Shown piece by piece: positions 49,396-61,609 of a DNA stretch of 64,000 nt. Below the pieces are notes generated by a model, which was given only the letters and a program-made list of their open reading frames with translations, was not told where the DNA came from and made no database searches. The position numbers were made by a program, and so were the translations under genes. The stretch spans positions 87,477,758 through 87,541,757 of the forward strand of contig NC_062217.1 in NCBI RefSeq assembly GCF_902686445.1, written 5' to 3'. How positions within the stretch are numbered: position 1 is the stretch's first letter; each line of letters starts with the position of its first letter. Origin of the DNA: Sciurus carolinensis (taxonomy: Eukaryota > Chordata > Mammalia > Rodentia > Sciuridae).

Positions 49396-50161
49396 CAGTG
49401 CTCATACATTTTTGTTATTTTTCTTTCATTTTTGTTTTGATTTGTATACCCTTTTAGTCTCCTATGTAGTAAGTGCCCTCATTTCCTTCTATTTTATGAT
49501 TGGGAAGCTATGGAACAGAAAAATTAAGTGAATTCACATTTCACACAACTACAATAACAGAGTTATAATTTGTATGTAAATTAGAACCTGTGTGCTTGGT
49601 CACCAGAAAATGGTATCCTTGCTTTGAGACCACCAAATAGTAATGGGAGCTTTGCAGCTTCAATTTTTGGTAAACTGTCCAATTATAATCAGACCCTGTT
49701 CATTATTTTGAGAAACCAGCTCTCCTAAACTTAAATATGTTCTCTCTTTCAAGACATCTAAATAACGCCCAGTTGCAATCTCACTACCTGATAAGATTTT
49801 TCATACCTTTCTAAATTTCAGTATTTTACATCTCTGACTTCTTCTAACACTTACCTTGAGGACTAAGCTACTTAATTATAAACTATTGAATCTTCTATAA
49901 TGTGTATTACTGATTTTAGGTTATTTTCACATAGTGGCCCTAGTTTGGAGCTTAATTGATTATTAAATAATTCTATAATCAGTTAAAATGAAAATCATTT
50001 TAAAAAGTTAAATATGGTATTTTCTCAATGCAAGATTTCCCTCAGCCTACTACTTAGTCCAAAGGCACACCATCTCACAATTTTAATGAAAAAATAATTA
50101 TAATGGTGGAAGACCTGAGTTTAAGATCCTATGGTAGCAAGCAATCACATGAAACTTCTAT
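49396..50161. other. AT-rich intergenic DNA
   Basis: No gene or recognised element. Confidence 0.45.
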
Positions 50162-50177
50162 AAGATTACATTATGGG
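50162..50177. repeat. Target-site duplication, left copy, of truncated L1
   Basis: AAGATTACATTATGGG pairs with AGATAACATTATGGG at 51541-51555, with one mismatch. The A just before the right copy is the tail of the L1. Confidence 0.88.
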
Positions 50178-51540
50178 CTTCTCATACTAGACAAAGGGTC
50201 CAAAAATATGCAATGGAGAAAAGATAGCCTCTTCAACAAATGGTGCTGGGAAAACTGGAAATCCATATGCAACAGAACGAAATTAAACTCCTATCTCTCA
50301 CCCTACACAAAACTCAACTCAAAATGGATCAAGGACCTCGGAATCAGACCAGAGACCCTGCATCTTATAGAAGAAAAAGTAGGTTCAAATCTTCAACGTG
50401 TCAGCTTAGGATCAGACTTCCTTAACAGGACTTCCGTAGCACAAGAAATAAAAGCAAGAATCAACAACTGGGATAGATTCAAACTAAAAAGCTTTCTCTC
50501 AGCAAAGGAAACTATCAGTAATGTGAAGAGAGAGCCTACAGAATGAGAAAGAATTTTTGCAACTCAAACTTCAGATAGAGCGCTAATTTCCAGAATATAT
50601 AAAGAACTCAAAAAACTCTATACCAAGAATACAAATAATCCAATCAACAAATGGGCTAAGAATATGAACAAACACTTCACAGAAGAAGATCTACAAGCAA
50701 TCAACAGATATATGAAAAAATGTTCAACATTTCTAGTAATAAGAGAAATGTAAATCAAAACTACACTAAGATTCCATCTCACCCCAATTAGAATGGCGAT
50801 TATCAAGAACACAAGCAACAATAGGTGTTGGCGAGGATGTGGGGAAAAGGTACACTCATACATTGCTGGTGGGGTTGCAAATTAGTGCGGCCACTCTGGA
50901 AAGCAGTATGGAGATTCCTCAGAAAGCTTGGAATGGACCCACCATTTGACCCAGCTATCTCACTCTTTGGCCTATACCCAAAGGACTTAAAATCAGCACA
51001 GTACAGAGAAACAGCCACATCAATGTTCACTGCTGCTCAATTCACCATAGCCAGATTGTGGAACCAACCTAGATATCCTTCAATTGATGAATGGATAAAG
51101 AAACTGTGGTATATATATATACCACATTGTATATATATATACAATGGAATATTACTCAGCCATAAAGAATGGTAAAATTATGGCATTTGCAGGCAAATGG
51201 ATGAAATTGGAGAATATCATGCTAAGTGAGATCAGCTAATCTCAAAAAGCCAAAGGACGAATGATCTCCCTGATAAGCAGATGATGACACATAATGGGGG
51301 GGTGGGAGGTGTTAGTGTTAGGGTTAGGGTTAGGATTAGGGTTAGGGAGGGGGGCAAGAATGGAGGAAGGAAGGACTGTATAGAGGGAAAAGAGGCGTGG
51401 GAGGGGTGGGGGAAGGAAAAAAATAACAGAATGAATCAAACAACATTACCCTATGTAAATTTAGGTTTACACAAATGGTATGCCTTTACTCCATGTATAA
51501 ACAGAGAAACAACATGTATCCCATTTGCTTACAATAAAAA
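50178..51540 (+). mobile_element. 5'-truncated L1, sense, with TTAGGG-like 3'UTR
   Basis: A 1.36-kb insertion flanked by a 15-bp duplication with one mismatch (50163-50177 and 51541-51555). ORF2 C-terminus is read in two frames: 50178-50546 ([26 protein letters not shown]), which stops at a TGA where others have a TGG, and 50825-51175 ([28 protein letters not shown]). The 3'UTR holds a G-rich run followed by six TTAGGG-type hexamers (51311-51347). The tail is short and includes AATAAA. Confidence 0.95.
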
Positions 51541-51555
51541 AGATAACATTATGGG

Positions 51556-54142
51556 TCTTTTTAATATTCAAATTTAAATTAACCCAAACTCAGAATGTAC
51601 AGGATATCAGAAATTTGAATGTATTTTACTGTCATATTGAATTTACATTCTCAGATTAAATTATCCATGGTAATCTTAATCTTTCTGAATTAAGTAGCTA
51701 GAATTCACAATCTTATTGAGATGAAAATCCAGAATAATTAATTAGGAATGAAATTGACTATGAAGTCTGAATATATTATTCCTTTTCCGAATTCATGTAT
51801 GAGAACTCAGATCCAACTAAAAGAATGGAAAAAGAAATTAAATAATACTTTAGGTGTTTGCTCTCTAATTTCTACTTACATTATATCTTATGAATAAAGT
51901 TGGTCTCTACATATGTTATGTCATTGAGTGAATTTTTCACACATCAAATAAATATCACATTTCATCAAAGTATTTTTTTTTCAAGTGCTCAATTCCTAGC
52001 AAAGAATTTCATGTGTTGTATATTAACTTGTGAATAAGATATAATGAACATAATAAAAATAAGCCTTTTCAGTTTCAAATCAAGAAAAATGTTACATTTA
52101 TTTTCAGATTACAGTTGGTCAATATGAATTGACCATTACTCAGCCATAGAATTCGTGGTGAATAATTACTGGTAGCTCCTTTGAGCCATGCAAACCATTA
52201 TCTTTGGCATAGCATTCAGTAGAAAAAAAAAATCAATGCCAGAGTTTTGATAGGCAGTGTGTGTCAGTATCTGAACAAATGCCTTGAAGACTTTTAATTA
52301 TCCAGTTACCTAACTCACAGGGTAAATTCCAAGCTCATGGAACAAAAGGGAGAAAGATTTGATGTGGAAGAACTGGTCAATCTAGGGCTGAGAGATGGCC
52401 TATTGGGCTAAAAGACACCTGAAGGTCACTTTGAGCATAAGGGTTTGGGGAAAACGATAGATAATATAGAAAAGGAAGATGTGCAAACTTTCAATAGAGT
52501 TACTCAGACATCTGGCTCTGTGTTTTGGGTCTTACTGATTCCAGTTCAGCTTCTACGCTGAGTTTACCATTGTGTTAGGGATCCAAAAGAGTTATTTAAA
52601 CTGTGGTCTTGCCCAAAACACAGAGTGGCAGCTCTCATTCACAGTTGAGGCTTTCAGATGCCTGTACCTTAGGTCATTATTCTGAATATCTTCCAGATAG
52701 AAGCAGGGATAGCACTTCTCAGGAAAGAGAGGGGATAAATAATTAGGCAAATTGATCATAATTAATATTAACATGATTAAGTCTGAATTTATTCTATTTT
52801 CCACATTTTAATTTTTGTTCTTTTCAAAATCCAATTAGCTTATACAGATGATTAGCATTTGCTAGTCTCTGATTTTACAGCCTTCCAATTTCTCTCACCA
52901 TAGGCTTCTCTTTTATTTTGGTGATTTTAATCCAAATATTATAAGTAGATTTGACAAAGTATTGGAATACTAGCTGTTTAGAGTTTGAAAACTGCAAGTG
53001 TTACTATCATTAATTGTATTTAGGGAAGTCAAAACAGCATCATTAAAAGGACAAAAAAGAAGAAGCAAGAGCAGGTGCCAAACCTGGTGACCTGAGACAG
53101 GTAGAAGTGGCATCAACCTACCACTTTTGAGGACTCCTGTCTGTCTGTTGCTCATAAGCAAATGAATAACTAATACAGAAGGATAATTATACTCTTTCCT
53201 GGAATCAAGAAAGTAGGTGTCTCATGTCTTAGGAAATTATTTTTTAAAAACCTGGAAAAGACTTGGTGATCTTTGTGTCTCATAATTCCAAACCAACACC
53301 AATGCCACAGTATCCATACAATAAATGAAAATAACAAATGGAGTGCCTGCACTTCCTATAGAGCTACTAATTTGAACATGAGATTTGTAAAATGTCACGT
53401 AAGGATAGTTTCCAATTCAAAGGAAAATCAATCATCTAGTATATTTTAGTCTAAAATAATGACAGATTGAAGAACCCTGGACAAACCTAAGCTGAAGCAA
53501 CTAGACAGGAAACTGCAGAACCTCCAAATTTAGTGGAAATAGAAACATTCAGAGGTATGTTAAAGGCAAAGTCAGGGCTTAGTTTATGAGTTTCTTTGGA
53601 AACCTAGAGTTTATGCTTTCTTAACTGCATGAAGTATGAGGAAGGAGAGATAAATAAAAAAAATAATTGCCAGGGTGGAAATGTGATAAAAGACCCAGAA
53701 AAAGAAAAACAAAATACCCCAAGAAAACATCATTTTTTCAAGAATGCATACTTTGACCCTTGTACTCAGTGGTAAGAAAATGTAATCTCTACAAAGAATT
53801 TCTACTCACAACAGACCTGTCTTTCTATGTATGTTCAGTTCAAATCCCTGCTGTTTGTTGCCTTAGTTAGTTCAGGATTTTGCCTTGACACAAAGTATAA
53901 ATTTACAGAATTCAAGTAGAAAAATAGCAGTCTATATGTAGTGTCAAAGAGCTTTAAGAGATCTATCCTGAACTGGTCTTCAATTTGTGTATTCAATTAA
54001 GTACTTGGCAGCTCACATGATTCCTGGAAATTAGATGACTGACCATGTAAAAGGTCATGATTGGTTAGATGGACATCTGCAGCTGAATAAAGGCATTTTT
54101 TTTCTACTGGGAAATTGTAATTTGAAAGCAAAAATTCAGAGT
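51556..54142. other. AT-rich intergenic DNA
   Basis: 2.6 kb with no gene or recognised element. Confidence 0.5.
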
Positions 54143-55216
54143 CGGATCCAAGATGGCGGACTAGAGGGTGACTGCATCCCCAGTCGCTCCAGAACCCAGG
54201 AGTTAAGAAGGGGAGACATTGAGAGACTCGGACCAAAATAGAGCCATGGGTGAGTCTGCCCACTGGGTAAATCTTGGCCCGGGTGGCAGGCCCAGATAGA
54301 GGTGGCTTATTGGAGCAGGGCAGGGCAGCTAGAGTCTTCCACAGGCAACCCTGCACACTCTGGCGCTGGGCCCCTCCCACACAGCCAGCTTCTCCAGGTT
54401 CTCGGAGCAGGCTCCCTACTGAGAACCTTTCTGATCAGAAAAAACTCCAAGTCCCGGAGCCAGCTCGGCATACTCTGGTCTACAAGCAGCTTCAGGAACC
54501 AGGACAGGGCAGCCAGCAACCTCCCCAAGCAGCCTGGACCCCTGCGGTGGGAGGTGCCTTTCAAGGCTAGCTTCTCAGAGCAGACCGCCCAGTGAAAGCC
54601 TTTCTACATAGAGCCAGTCACAAGTCCCCGGGCCAACTGAGAGCTTCGATCCGCAAGCAGCCTCTGGGATCAGGGCAGGGCAGCCAGAGACTTCTTCAGG
54701 CGGATCTGCCCACTCCGGCCACAGGCTCTTTCCACAGGGTGATCCAAGATGGCGACCTAGAGGGTGACTGCATCTCCAGTCGCTCCAGAAGCCAGGACTC
54801 AAGAAGGGGAGGCATTGAGAGACTTGGACAAAAATAGAGTCACGGGGTGAGTCTCCCCAACTGGGCGAAACTTGGCCTGGGCGCCAGGCACAGATAGAGG
54901 TGGCTTATCAGAGCAGGGCAGGGCAGCTAGAGTCTTCCCAAGGTCGCCTTCCACACTCCGGCGGTGGGCTCCTCCCACACGGCCAGCTGCACGGTGCAGG
55001 CCCCCAGTGAGAGCCTTTCTGCAGAGAGCCAGCTCCAAGCCCTGGAACCAGTAGGGGGCTAGGGGCAGCTTTCTTCGGAAGCACTGCATTATCAAGTTCC
55101 TCCAAGATTTCAGGCTACTGAAGGCTGGGAGGTGATACAGTGGAAATCTACCGGGACATTATAAGCCAATAGAGGAAATCTGCAATATCTCAAATTCCCA
55201 CTGACATCTGACCAAT
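54143..55216 (+). promoter_or_regulatory. L1 5'UTR, type A, two monomers (copy 3)
   Basis: Monomer 1 starts with GGATCCAAGATGGCGGACTA (54145 onward); monomer 2 starts 596 bases later with GATCCAAGATGGCGACCTAG (54741 onward). Both starts carry the YY1-like CAAGATGGCG. The last 160 bases before ORF1 (about 55060-55216) are also found in type B 5'UTRs. Unlike copy 1, this copy starts exactly at a monomer boundary, so it looks like a full-length start. Confidence 0.83.
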
Positions 55217-55568
55217 ATGAGAAAACAAGGGAAGAAAATGTCCCAAACAAACCTAGATACTACATCAATAAAACCCAATGACAGCACAGCAGAAGAAATG
55301 TCAGAAAGGGAGTTCAGAATGTACATAATTAAAACAATCAGAGAAGCAAATGAGGAGATGAAAGAGCAAATGCAGGCATAGAAGGAGGAGATGAAAGAGC
55401 AAATGCAGGCATTAAATGATTGCACCAATCAACAGTTAAAAGACCAAATACAGGAAGCAAGAGATCATTTCAATAAAGGGTTAGAGATACTGAAAAAAAA
55501 AAAAAAACTGAAATACTTGAAATGAAGGAAACAATAAACCAAGTTAAAAACTCCATAGAAAGCATCAC
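55217..55568 (+). pseudogene. L1 ORF1, N-terminal part, broken, copy 3
   Basis: The start ATG is at 55217-55219. The frame carries the N-terminal tail and the coiled coil, with the doubled MKEQMQA unit interrupted by a TAG at about 55379-55381 (TTG to TAG). A run of 14 A (55493-55506), against eight in copies 2 and 4, also breaks the frame. The gene is then split by L1 copy 4 and continues at 61884. Confidence 0.88.
55556..55568. repeat. Target-site duplication, left copy, of L1 copy 4
   Basis: AGAAAGCATCACC against AGAAAGCATAACC at 61884-61896: 12 of 13 match. The duplicated sequence is L1 copy 3 ORF1. Confidence 0.88.
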
Positions 55569-57133
55569 CAGGTTTCAAGATGGCAGACTAGGGGACGGAT
55601 GCATTTCACGTTGCTCCAGGAGGCAAGATTCAAAAGAGGAGATAGTGAGAGACTTGGGACCAACTCAAAGTTGCTGGGTGAGTCTCTCCCATTGGGGAGG
55701 CGTCCCGGATGGGGCGGTAGCCCCAGAACACAGGGAACTTTGTGAAGTAGAGTTGCTCAGCGAGACGCCCCTCGCCCCACTGGAGCAGTAAACACGGACA
55801 ACTGGGATCATCGTAGAGGAGGCGGCTCAGCACAGCGCTTGGACTCGGAGCAACCACTGGGGCTCCGGGTGGTTGCCTGAGGAGGAGCTGCGTGGCGAGC
55901 TGTTTATACCCAGAACGACCGCTTCTGAACACCGGGGGGGTTGCCCAGAGGAAGAGGAGAAGCGTGGCGGGTCACTTGGTCTAGGAGAGACTGCATCAGA
56001 GCTACGGGCGGTTGCCAGAGGAGGAGGTGCCTGGCGAGCTGTTTGAACTCAGAACGACCGCTCCTGAACACCGGGGGGTTGCCCGGAGGAAGAGGAGAAG
56101 TGCGGCGGGTCGCTTGGTCTAGGAGTGACGGCATCAGAGCCACAGGCCGTTGCCAGAGGAGGAGGTGAGTGGTGAGTTGATTGGACTAAAAGCGACCGCT
56201 CCTGAACACCGGCCTTCCTGGAGGAGGAGCGTGGTGGGTCCCTTGGTCTCGGAGTCACCACTCCTGAACACCCGGGGGGCTACCCCGAGGAGGAGGAGGA
56301 GGAACAGGGCGGGTCAGTTGGACTTGGAGTGACTGCCTAGGGCCACGGGCGGTTGGTGGGAGGAGGAGACGCGAAGTGAATTGCTTGGGCTCCTAGTGAC
56401 TGCGTCGTAAACCCGGCCGCTGTCCGGAGGAGGAGGTGTGTGGAGGGTCTCTGTGTATCGGAGCTATTGTACGGGGCTCCAGGTGGCGGCTCAGAGGAGG
56501 GGCCGCATAGCCAGGCGATTAGGTGCAGAGCAGGGTCCCAAGAGCTAGGTGGCTTCTTGCTGGAAGAGCCTCACAGAGACACGCCTAGGGGCGGAGCGAA
56601 GTTTCCAGGACTGTGGGCAGATTCTCTGGGAGAGGCAGCCTAAGGAGACTCGCCTGCGGAGGGTGAGGCTCCCAGGCCCAGGGGTAGGTCGGGGCCCCTG
56701 GGAACGTTGCAGAGGAAGACAGCCCAGCCCAGGCAGTAGTTGTAGATTGAGGGGAACCTCTAGGAGGGGAACTGATCAGCAAGATGTCCCCACTGAGTGA
56801 GTCTTCCCTGCGGGGTGAGGTTTTCCCACAGGGATGGTAAAACCAGAGACACAGGCACAAACAGGACTTGCCTCAGTCCACAGCCTAGTTCCCCGTTGGA
56901 TGACCATTGGTCAACAAGTGGAGGCACCTCTGCCCACTAGCAGGGAATATACGCCACCTGAGGGTCACCACCCCTAGAGAGGCAGCTTCTTCGTGGAGCT
57001 CCGCATTATCAACTTCCTCCAGGACTTCAGGCTACTGAAGGATAAGAGGGGATATACTAGCAATCTTCAGGGACATTATAAGTCGATAGAGGAAATCTGC
57101 AATATCTTAATGACCCACTGATTCCTGAACAAT
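55569..57133 (+). promoter_or_regulatory. L1 5'UTR, type B, with VNTR (copy 4)
   Basis: It begins CCAGGTTTCAAGATGGCAGA, with the YY1-like core at the same place as in type A, followed by a CpG-rich body. A tandem array lies at about 55860-56400, then a GC-rich stretch, then the ORF1-proximal segment shared with type A (about 56970-57133). Together with copy 3 this places two full L1 promoters of different type in tandem, 1.4 kb apart, in the same direction. Confidence 0.85.
55860..56400 (+). repeat. Short-period GC-rich VNTR in type B L1 5'UTR (copy 4)
   Basis: Landmarks CTGAACACCGG recur near 55925, 56064, 56202 and 56262 (offsets about 139, 138 and 60). As in copy 2, each long unit contains two related halves of about 65-70 bases with GGTTGCC and GAGGAGGAG-type cores. 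There are four landmarks here against six in copy 2. Confidence 0.78.
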
Positions 57134-58119
57134 ATGAGAAAACAAGGGAAGAAAATGCCCCAAACAAATCTCGATGTTACATCAATAAAATCCAACGACA
57201 GCATGGCAGAAGAAATGATACAAAGGGAGTTCAGAATGTACATAATTAAAATGATTTAGGGAAGCAAACGATGAGATGAAAGAGCAAATGCAGGCATTGA
57301 ATGATGAGATGAAAGAGCAAATGCAGGCATTGAATGATAGCACCAATCGACAGTTAAAAGAGCAAATACAGGAAGCAAAAGACCATTTCAATAAAGAGTT
57401 AGAGATATTGAAAAAAAACCAAACAGAAATCCTTGAAATGAAGGAAACAATAAACCAAATTAAGAACTCCATAGAAAGCATAACCAATGGGATAGAACAC
57501 CTGGAAGACAGAACTTCAGATATTGAAGAGAAAATATTTAATCTCGAAAGCAAAGTTGAACAAACAGAGAAGATGGTAAGAAATCATGAACAGAATCTGC
57601 AAGAACTATGGGATATCATGAAAAGGCCAAATTTGAGAATTATTGGGATTGAGGAAGGCTTAGAGAAACAAACCAAAGGAATGACTAATCTATTCAATGA
57701 AATAATATCAGAAAATTTCCCAAATCTGAAGAATGAAATGGAAAATCAAGTTCAAGAGGCTTATAGGACTTCAAATACACAAAATTGCAACAGAACCACA
57801 CCAAGGCACATTATAATGAAAATACCTAACAAACAAAATAAAGAGAGAATTTTAAAGGCTGTGAGAGAAAAGAACCAAATTACATTCAGGGGGAAACCAA
57901 TATGGATATCAGCATTTTTCAATCCAGACCCTAAAAGCTAGAAGGGCCTGGAACAACATTTTTCAAGCTCTGAAAGAAAATGGATGCCAACCAAGAATCT
58001 TATACCCAGCAAAACTTACCTTCAAATTTGACGATGAAATAAAATCATTCCATGATAAACAAAAGCTAAAAGAATTTACAAAAAGAAAGCCAGCATTAGA
58101 GAACATTCTCAGCAAATAA
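57134..58119 (+). pseudogene. L1 ORF1, two frameshifts, copy 4
   Basis: The start ATG is at 57134-57136. A one-base insertion at about 57256 turns 'atgattaggg' into 'atgatttaggg' and creates a stop. The frame from 57276 then runs to 57941 and covers the doubled 11-residue coiled-coil unit (57270-57335), LRIIGIEEGLEKQT, the ISENFPNL helix, PRHIIMKIPNKQN and RGKPI. A two-base deletion near 57913 breaks it before ARRAWNNIFQALKENGCQP. The stop TAA at about 58117-58119 is in the last frame. The intact frame would be about 328 residues, normal for ORF1p. Confidence 0.9.
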
Positions 58120-58245
58120 TTCATGAGGAAGAGATAAAAAACAAAGAAGCATATCAGCAAAGGGAGCAATTACCCTAAAGGAACTGTCAAATAAAGGAGG
58201 AACCAAAATGTGTCAAAAAAGAAATAAATAAATAAAATTTTAAAT

Positions 58246-61200
58246 ATGAGCCAAATGACCAGGAATACAAATCATATCTCAATAATAACCCTGAATGTTA
58301 ATGGCCTGAACTCATCAATCAAAAGACATAGACTGGCAGATTGGATTAAAAAGAAAGATCCAACAATATGTTGCCTGCAAGAGACTCACCTCATAGAAAG
58401 AGATACCCATAGACTAAAGGTGAAAGGATGGGGAAAAACATACCATGAACATGGACTCAGCCAAAAAGCTGGAGTATCCATCCTCATTTCAGATAATGTG
58501 GACTTCAAGCCAATGTTAGTCAGAAGGGATAAAGAAGGACATTTCATACTGCTTAAGGGAAGCATAAATCAGCAAGATATAACAATCATAAACATCTACG
58601 CCCCAAACAGTGGCTCATCCATGTATGTTAAACAAATCCTTCTCAATTTTAGAAACCAAATAGACCATAACACAATAATACTAGGTGATTTTAACATGCC
58701 TCTCTCACCACTGGACAGGTCTTCCAAACAAAAATTGAACAAAGAAACCATAGATCTCAATAACACAATCAATAATTTAGACTTAACAGATATTTATAGA
58801 ATATACCATCCAACCAAGAGCGAATACACTTTCTTCTCAGCAGCACATGGATCCTTCTCTAAAATAGACCATATATTATGCCACAAAGCTAATGTCAGCA
58901 AATACAAGAAGATAGAGACACTACCTTGTATTCTATCAGATCATAATGGATTGAAGTTAGAAATAAATGAAAGAGTAAAAAACAGAAACTACTCCAACAC
59001 CTGGAGATTAAACAATATGCTATTATATGATGAATGGATAACAGAAGATATTAGGAAGGAAATTAAAAAATTCTTAGAGGTAAACGAGAACAAAGAAACA
59101 TCATATCAAAATCTCTGGGACACTATGAAAGCAGTACTTAGAGGAAGATTTATTTCATGGAGCGCATTTAATAAAAGAAGTAAAACTCAACAAATAAACG
59201 ACCTAACACTACAGCTCAAAGCCCTACAAAAGAAGAACAGACCAACACCAAAAGTAGTAGAAGACAGGAAATAGTTAAACTCAGAGCTGAAATCAACGAA
59301 ATTGAAACAAAAGAAACAATACAAAAAATTGACAAAATAAATAGTTGGTTTTTTGAAAAAATAAACAAAATTGATAAACCTTTAGCCACACTAACAAAGA
59401 GAAGACAAGAGAAAACCCAAATCACTAAAATTTGGAATGAACAAGGAAATATCACAACAGACACGACTGAAATACACAACATAATTAGAAGCTATTTTGA
59501 AAATCTATACTCCAACAAAATAGAAAATTTCGAAGATATCAACAAGTTTCTAGAGACATATGAATTGCCTAAACTAAACGAGGAGAACATACACAATTTA
59601 AGTAGACCAATTTCAAGTAATGAAATAGAAGAAGTCATCAATAGCATACCAACAAAAAAAGTCCAGGACGAGATGGGTTCTCAGCCGAATTCTACAAAAC
59701 CTTTAAAGAAGAGCTCATTTCAATACTTCTCAAAGTATTCCATAAAATAGAAGAGGAGGGAACCCTCCCAAACTCATTCTATGAAGCCAATATTACCCTA
59801 ATACCTAAACCAGACAGAGACACATCGAGGAAAGAAAATTTCAGACCAATATCCTTAATGAACATCGATGCAAAAATTCTCAACAAAATTTTAGCAAATC
59901 GCATACAAAAACATATTAAAAAGATAGTGCACCTTGATCAAGTGGGTTTCATCCCAGGGATGCAAGGTTGGTTCAACATCAGGAAATCAATAAATGTCAT
60001 TCACCATATCAATAGACTTAAAGTCAAGAATCACATGATTATTTTGATAGATGCAGAAAAAGCAATTGATAAAATACAACATCCCTTCATGCTCAAAACA
60101 CTAGAAAAAATAGGGATAGTGGGAACATTCCTTAACATTGTAAAGGTCATCTACACTAAGCCCATGGCTAATATCATTCTAAATGGTGAAAAACTGAAAG
60201 CATTCCCTCTAAAAACTGGAAAAGGCAGGGATGCCCTCTTTCACCACTTCTATTCAATATCATCCTTGAAACTCTAGGCAGAGCAATTAGACAGACCAAA
60301 GAAATTAAAGGGATATGAATAGGAAAAGAAGAACTCAAACTATCCCTATTTGCTGATGATATGATTGTATACTTAGAGGAACCCGGAAATTCCACCAGAA
60401 AACTTTTAGATCTCATTAGTGAATTCAGTAAAGTAGTGGGATATAAGATCAATGCACATAAATCTAAGGCATTTTTATACATAAGCGATGAATTCAGAAA
60501 GAGAAATCAGGAAAACTACCCCATTCACAATAGCATCGAAAAAAATAAAATACTTGGGAATCAATCTCACAAAAGAGGTGAAAGACCTCTCCAATGAGAA
60601 CTACAGAACACTAAAGAAAGAAATTAAAGAAAACCTTAGAAGATGGAAAGATCTCCCATTTTCTTGGATAGGAAGAATTAATATTGTCAAAATGGCCATG
60701 CTACCAAAAGTGCTATACAGATTCAATGCAATTTCAATTAAAATCCCAATGATGTACCTTACGGAAATAGAGCAAGCAATTATGAAATTCATCTGGAAGA
60801 ATAAAAAACCCAAAATAGCTAAAGCAATCCTTGGCAGAAAGAGTGAAGCAGGTGGTATCGCAATACCAGATCTTCAACTCTACTACAAAGAAATAGTAAC
60901 AAAAACGTCATGGTATTGGTACCAAAATAGAAAGGTGCATCTATAAAGAACTCAAAAAACTCTACACCAAGAATGCAAATAATCCAATCGACAAATGGGC
61001 TAAAGAAATGAATAGACACTTCACAGAAGAAGATATACATGCAATCAACAAACATATGGAAAAATGTTCAACATCTCTAGTAATAAGAGAAATGCAAATC
61101 AAAACCACCCTAAGATTCCATCTCACCCCAATTAGAATGGCGATTATCAAGAATACAAGCAACAACAGGTGTTGGCGAGGATGTGGGGAGAAAGGTACAC

Positions 61201-61609
61201 TCTTACATTGCTGGTGGGGCAGCAAATTAGTGCAGCCACTCTGGAAAGCAGTGTGGAGATTCCTTAGAAAACTTGGAATGGAACCACCATTTGACCCAGC
61301 TATCCCTCTCCTTGGCCTATACCCAAAGGACTTAAAATCAGCATATTACAGAGATACAGCTACATCAATGTTCATAGCTGCTCAGTTCACAATAGCCAGA
61401 TTGTGGAACCAAACTTCATGTCATTCAGTTGATGAATGGATAAAGAAACTGTGGTATATATATATACAATGGAATATTACTCAGCCATAAAGAATTATAA
61501 AATTATGGCATTTGCAGGCAAATGGATGAAACTGGAGAATATCATGCTAAGTGAGATAAGCCAACCTCAAAAAATCAATGGACGAATGATATCGCTAATA
61601 AGTGGATGA
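58246..61609 (+). pseudogene. L1 ORF2, intact endonuclease, broken RT, internal deletion, copy 4
   Basis: From the ATG at 58246 the frame is open for 342 residues. All endonuclease catalytic blocks are readable: NVNGLNS, QETHL, LGDFN, SKIDHI and SDHNG. The frame breaks near 59227 (one base lost in an A-rich codon run), again near 59660 (SPGPDGF-type block lost), at 60222 (TGTRQGCP block) and by a TGA at 60316-60318. LSLFADD (the RT catalytic FADD) is at about 60342-60362. At about 60939 the next 470 or so bases of the C-terminal region are missing, joined through a 3-base ATC microhomology. The C-terminal frame resumes at about 60943 and ends at the TGA 61607-61609. It is not functional. Confidence 0.93.

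Larger units (their letters stand above)
54143..55568 (+). mobile_element. L1 copy 3, 5' segment (interrupted by copy 4)
   Basis: A sense L1 begins at a monomer start (near 54143) and has two type A monomers, then ORF1. It is broken at 55568 by insertion of L1 copy 4 and resumes at 61884. The second half runs past the right window edge, so its own 3' end and target-site duplication cannot be seen. Divergence from copy 1 is modest; they are the same lineage. Confidence 0.92.

Noticed and set aside
52130..52160. 'attactcagccata' as an L1 ORF2 remnant
   Set aside because: The match is only about 13 bases and the surroundings do not align with L1.
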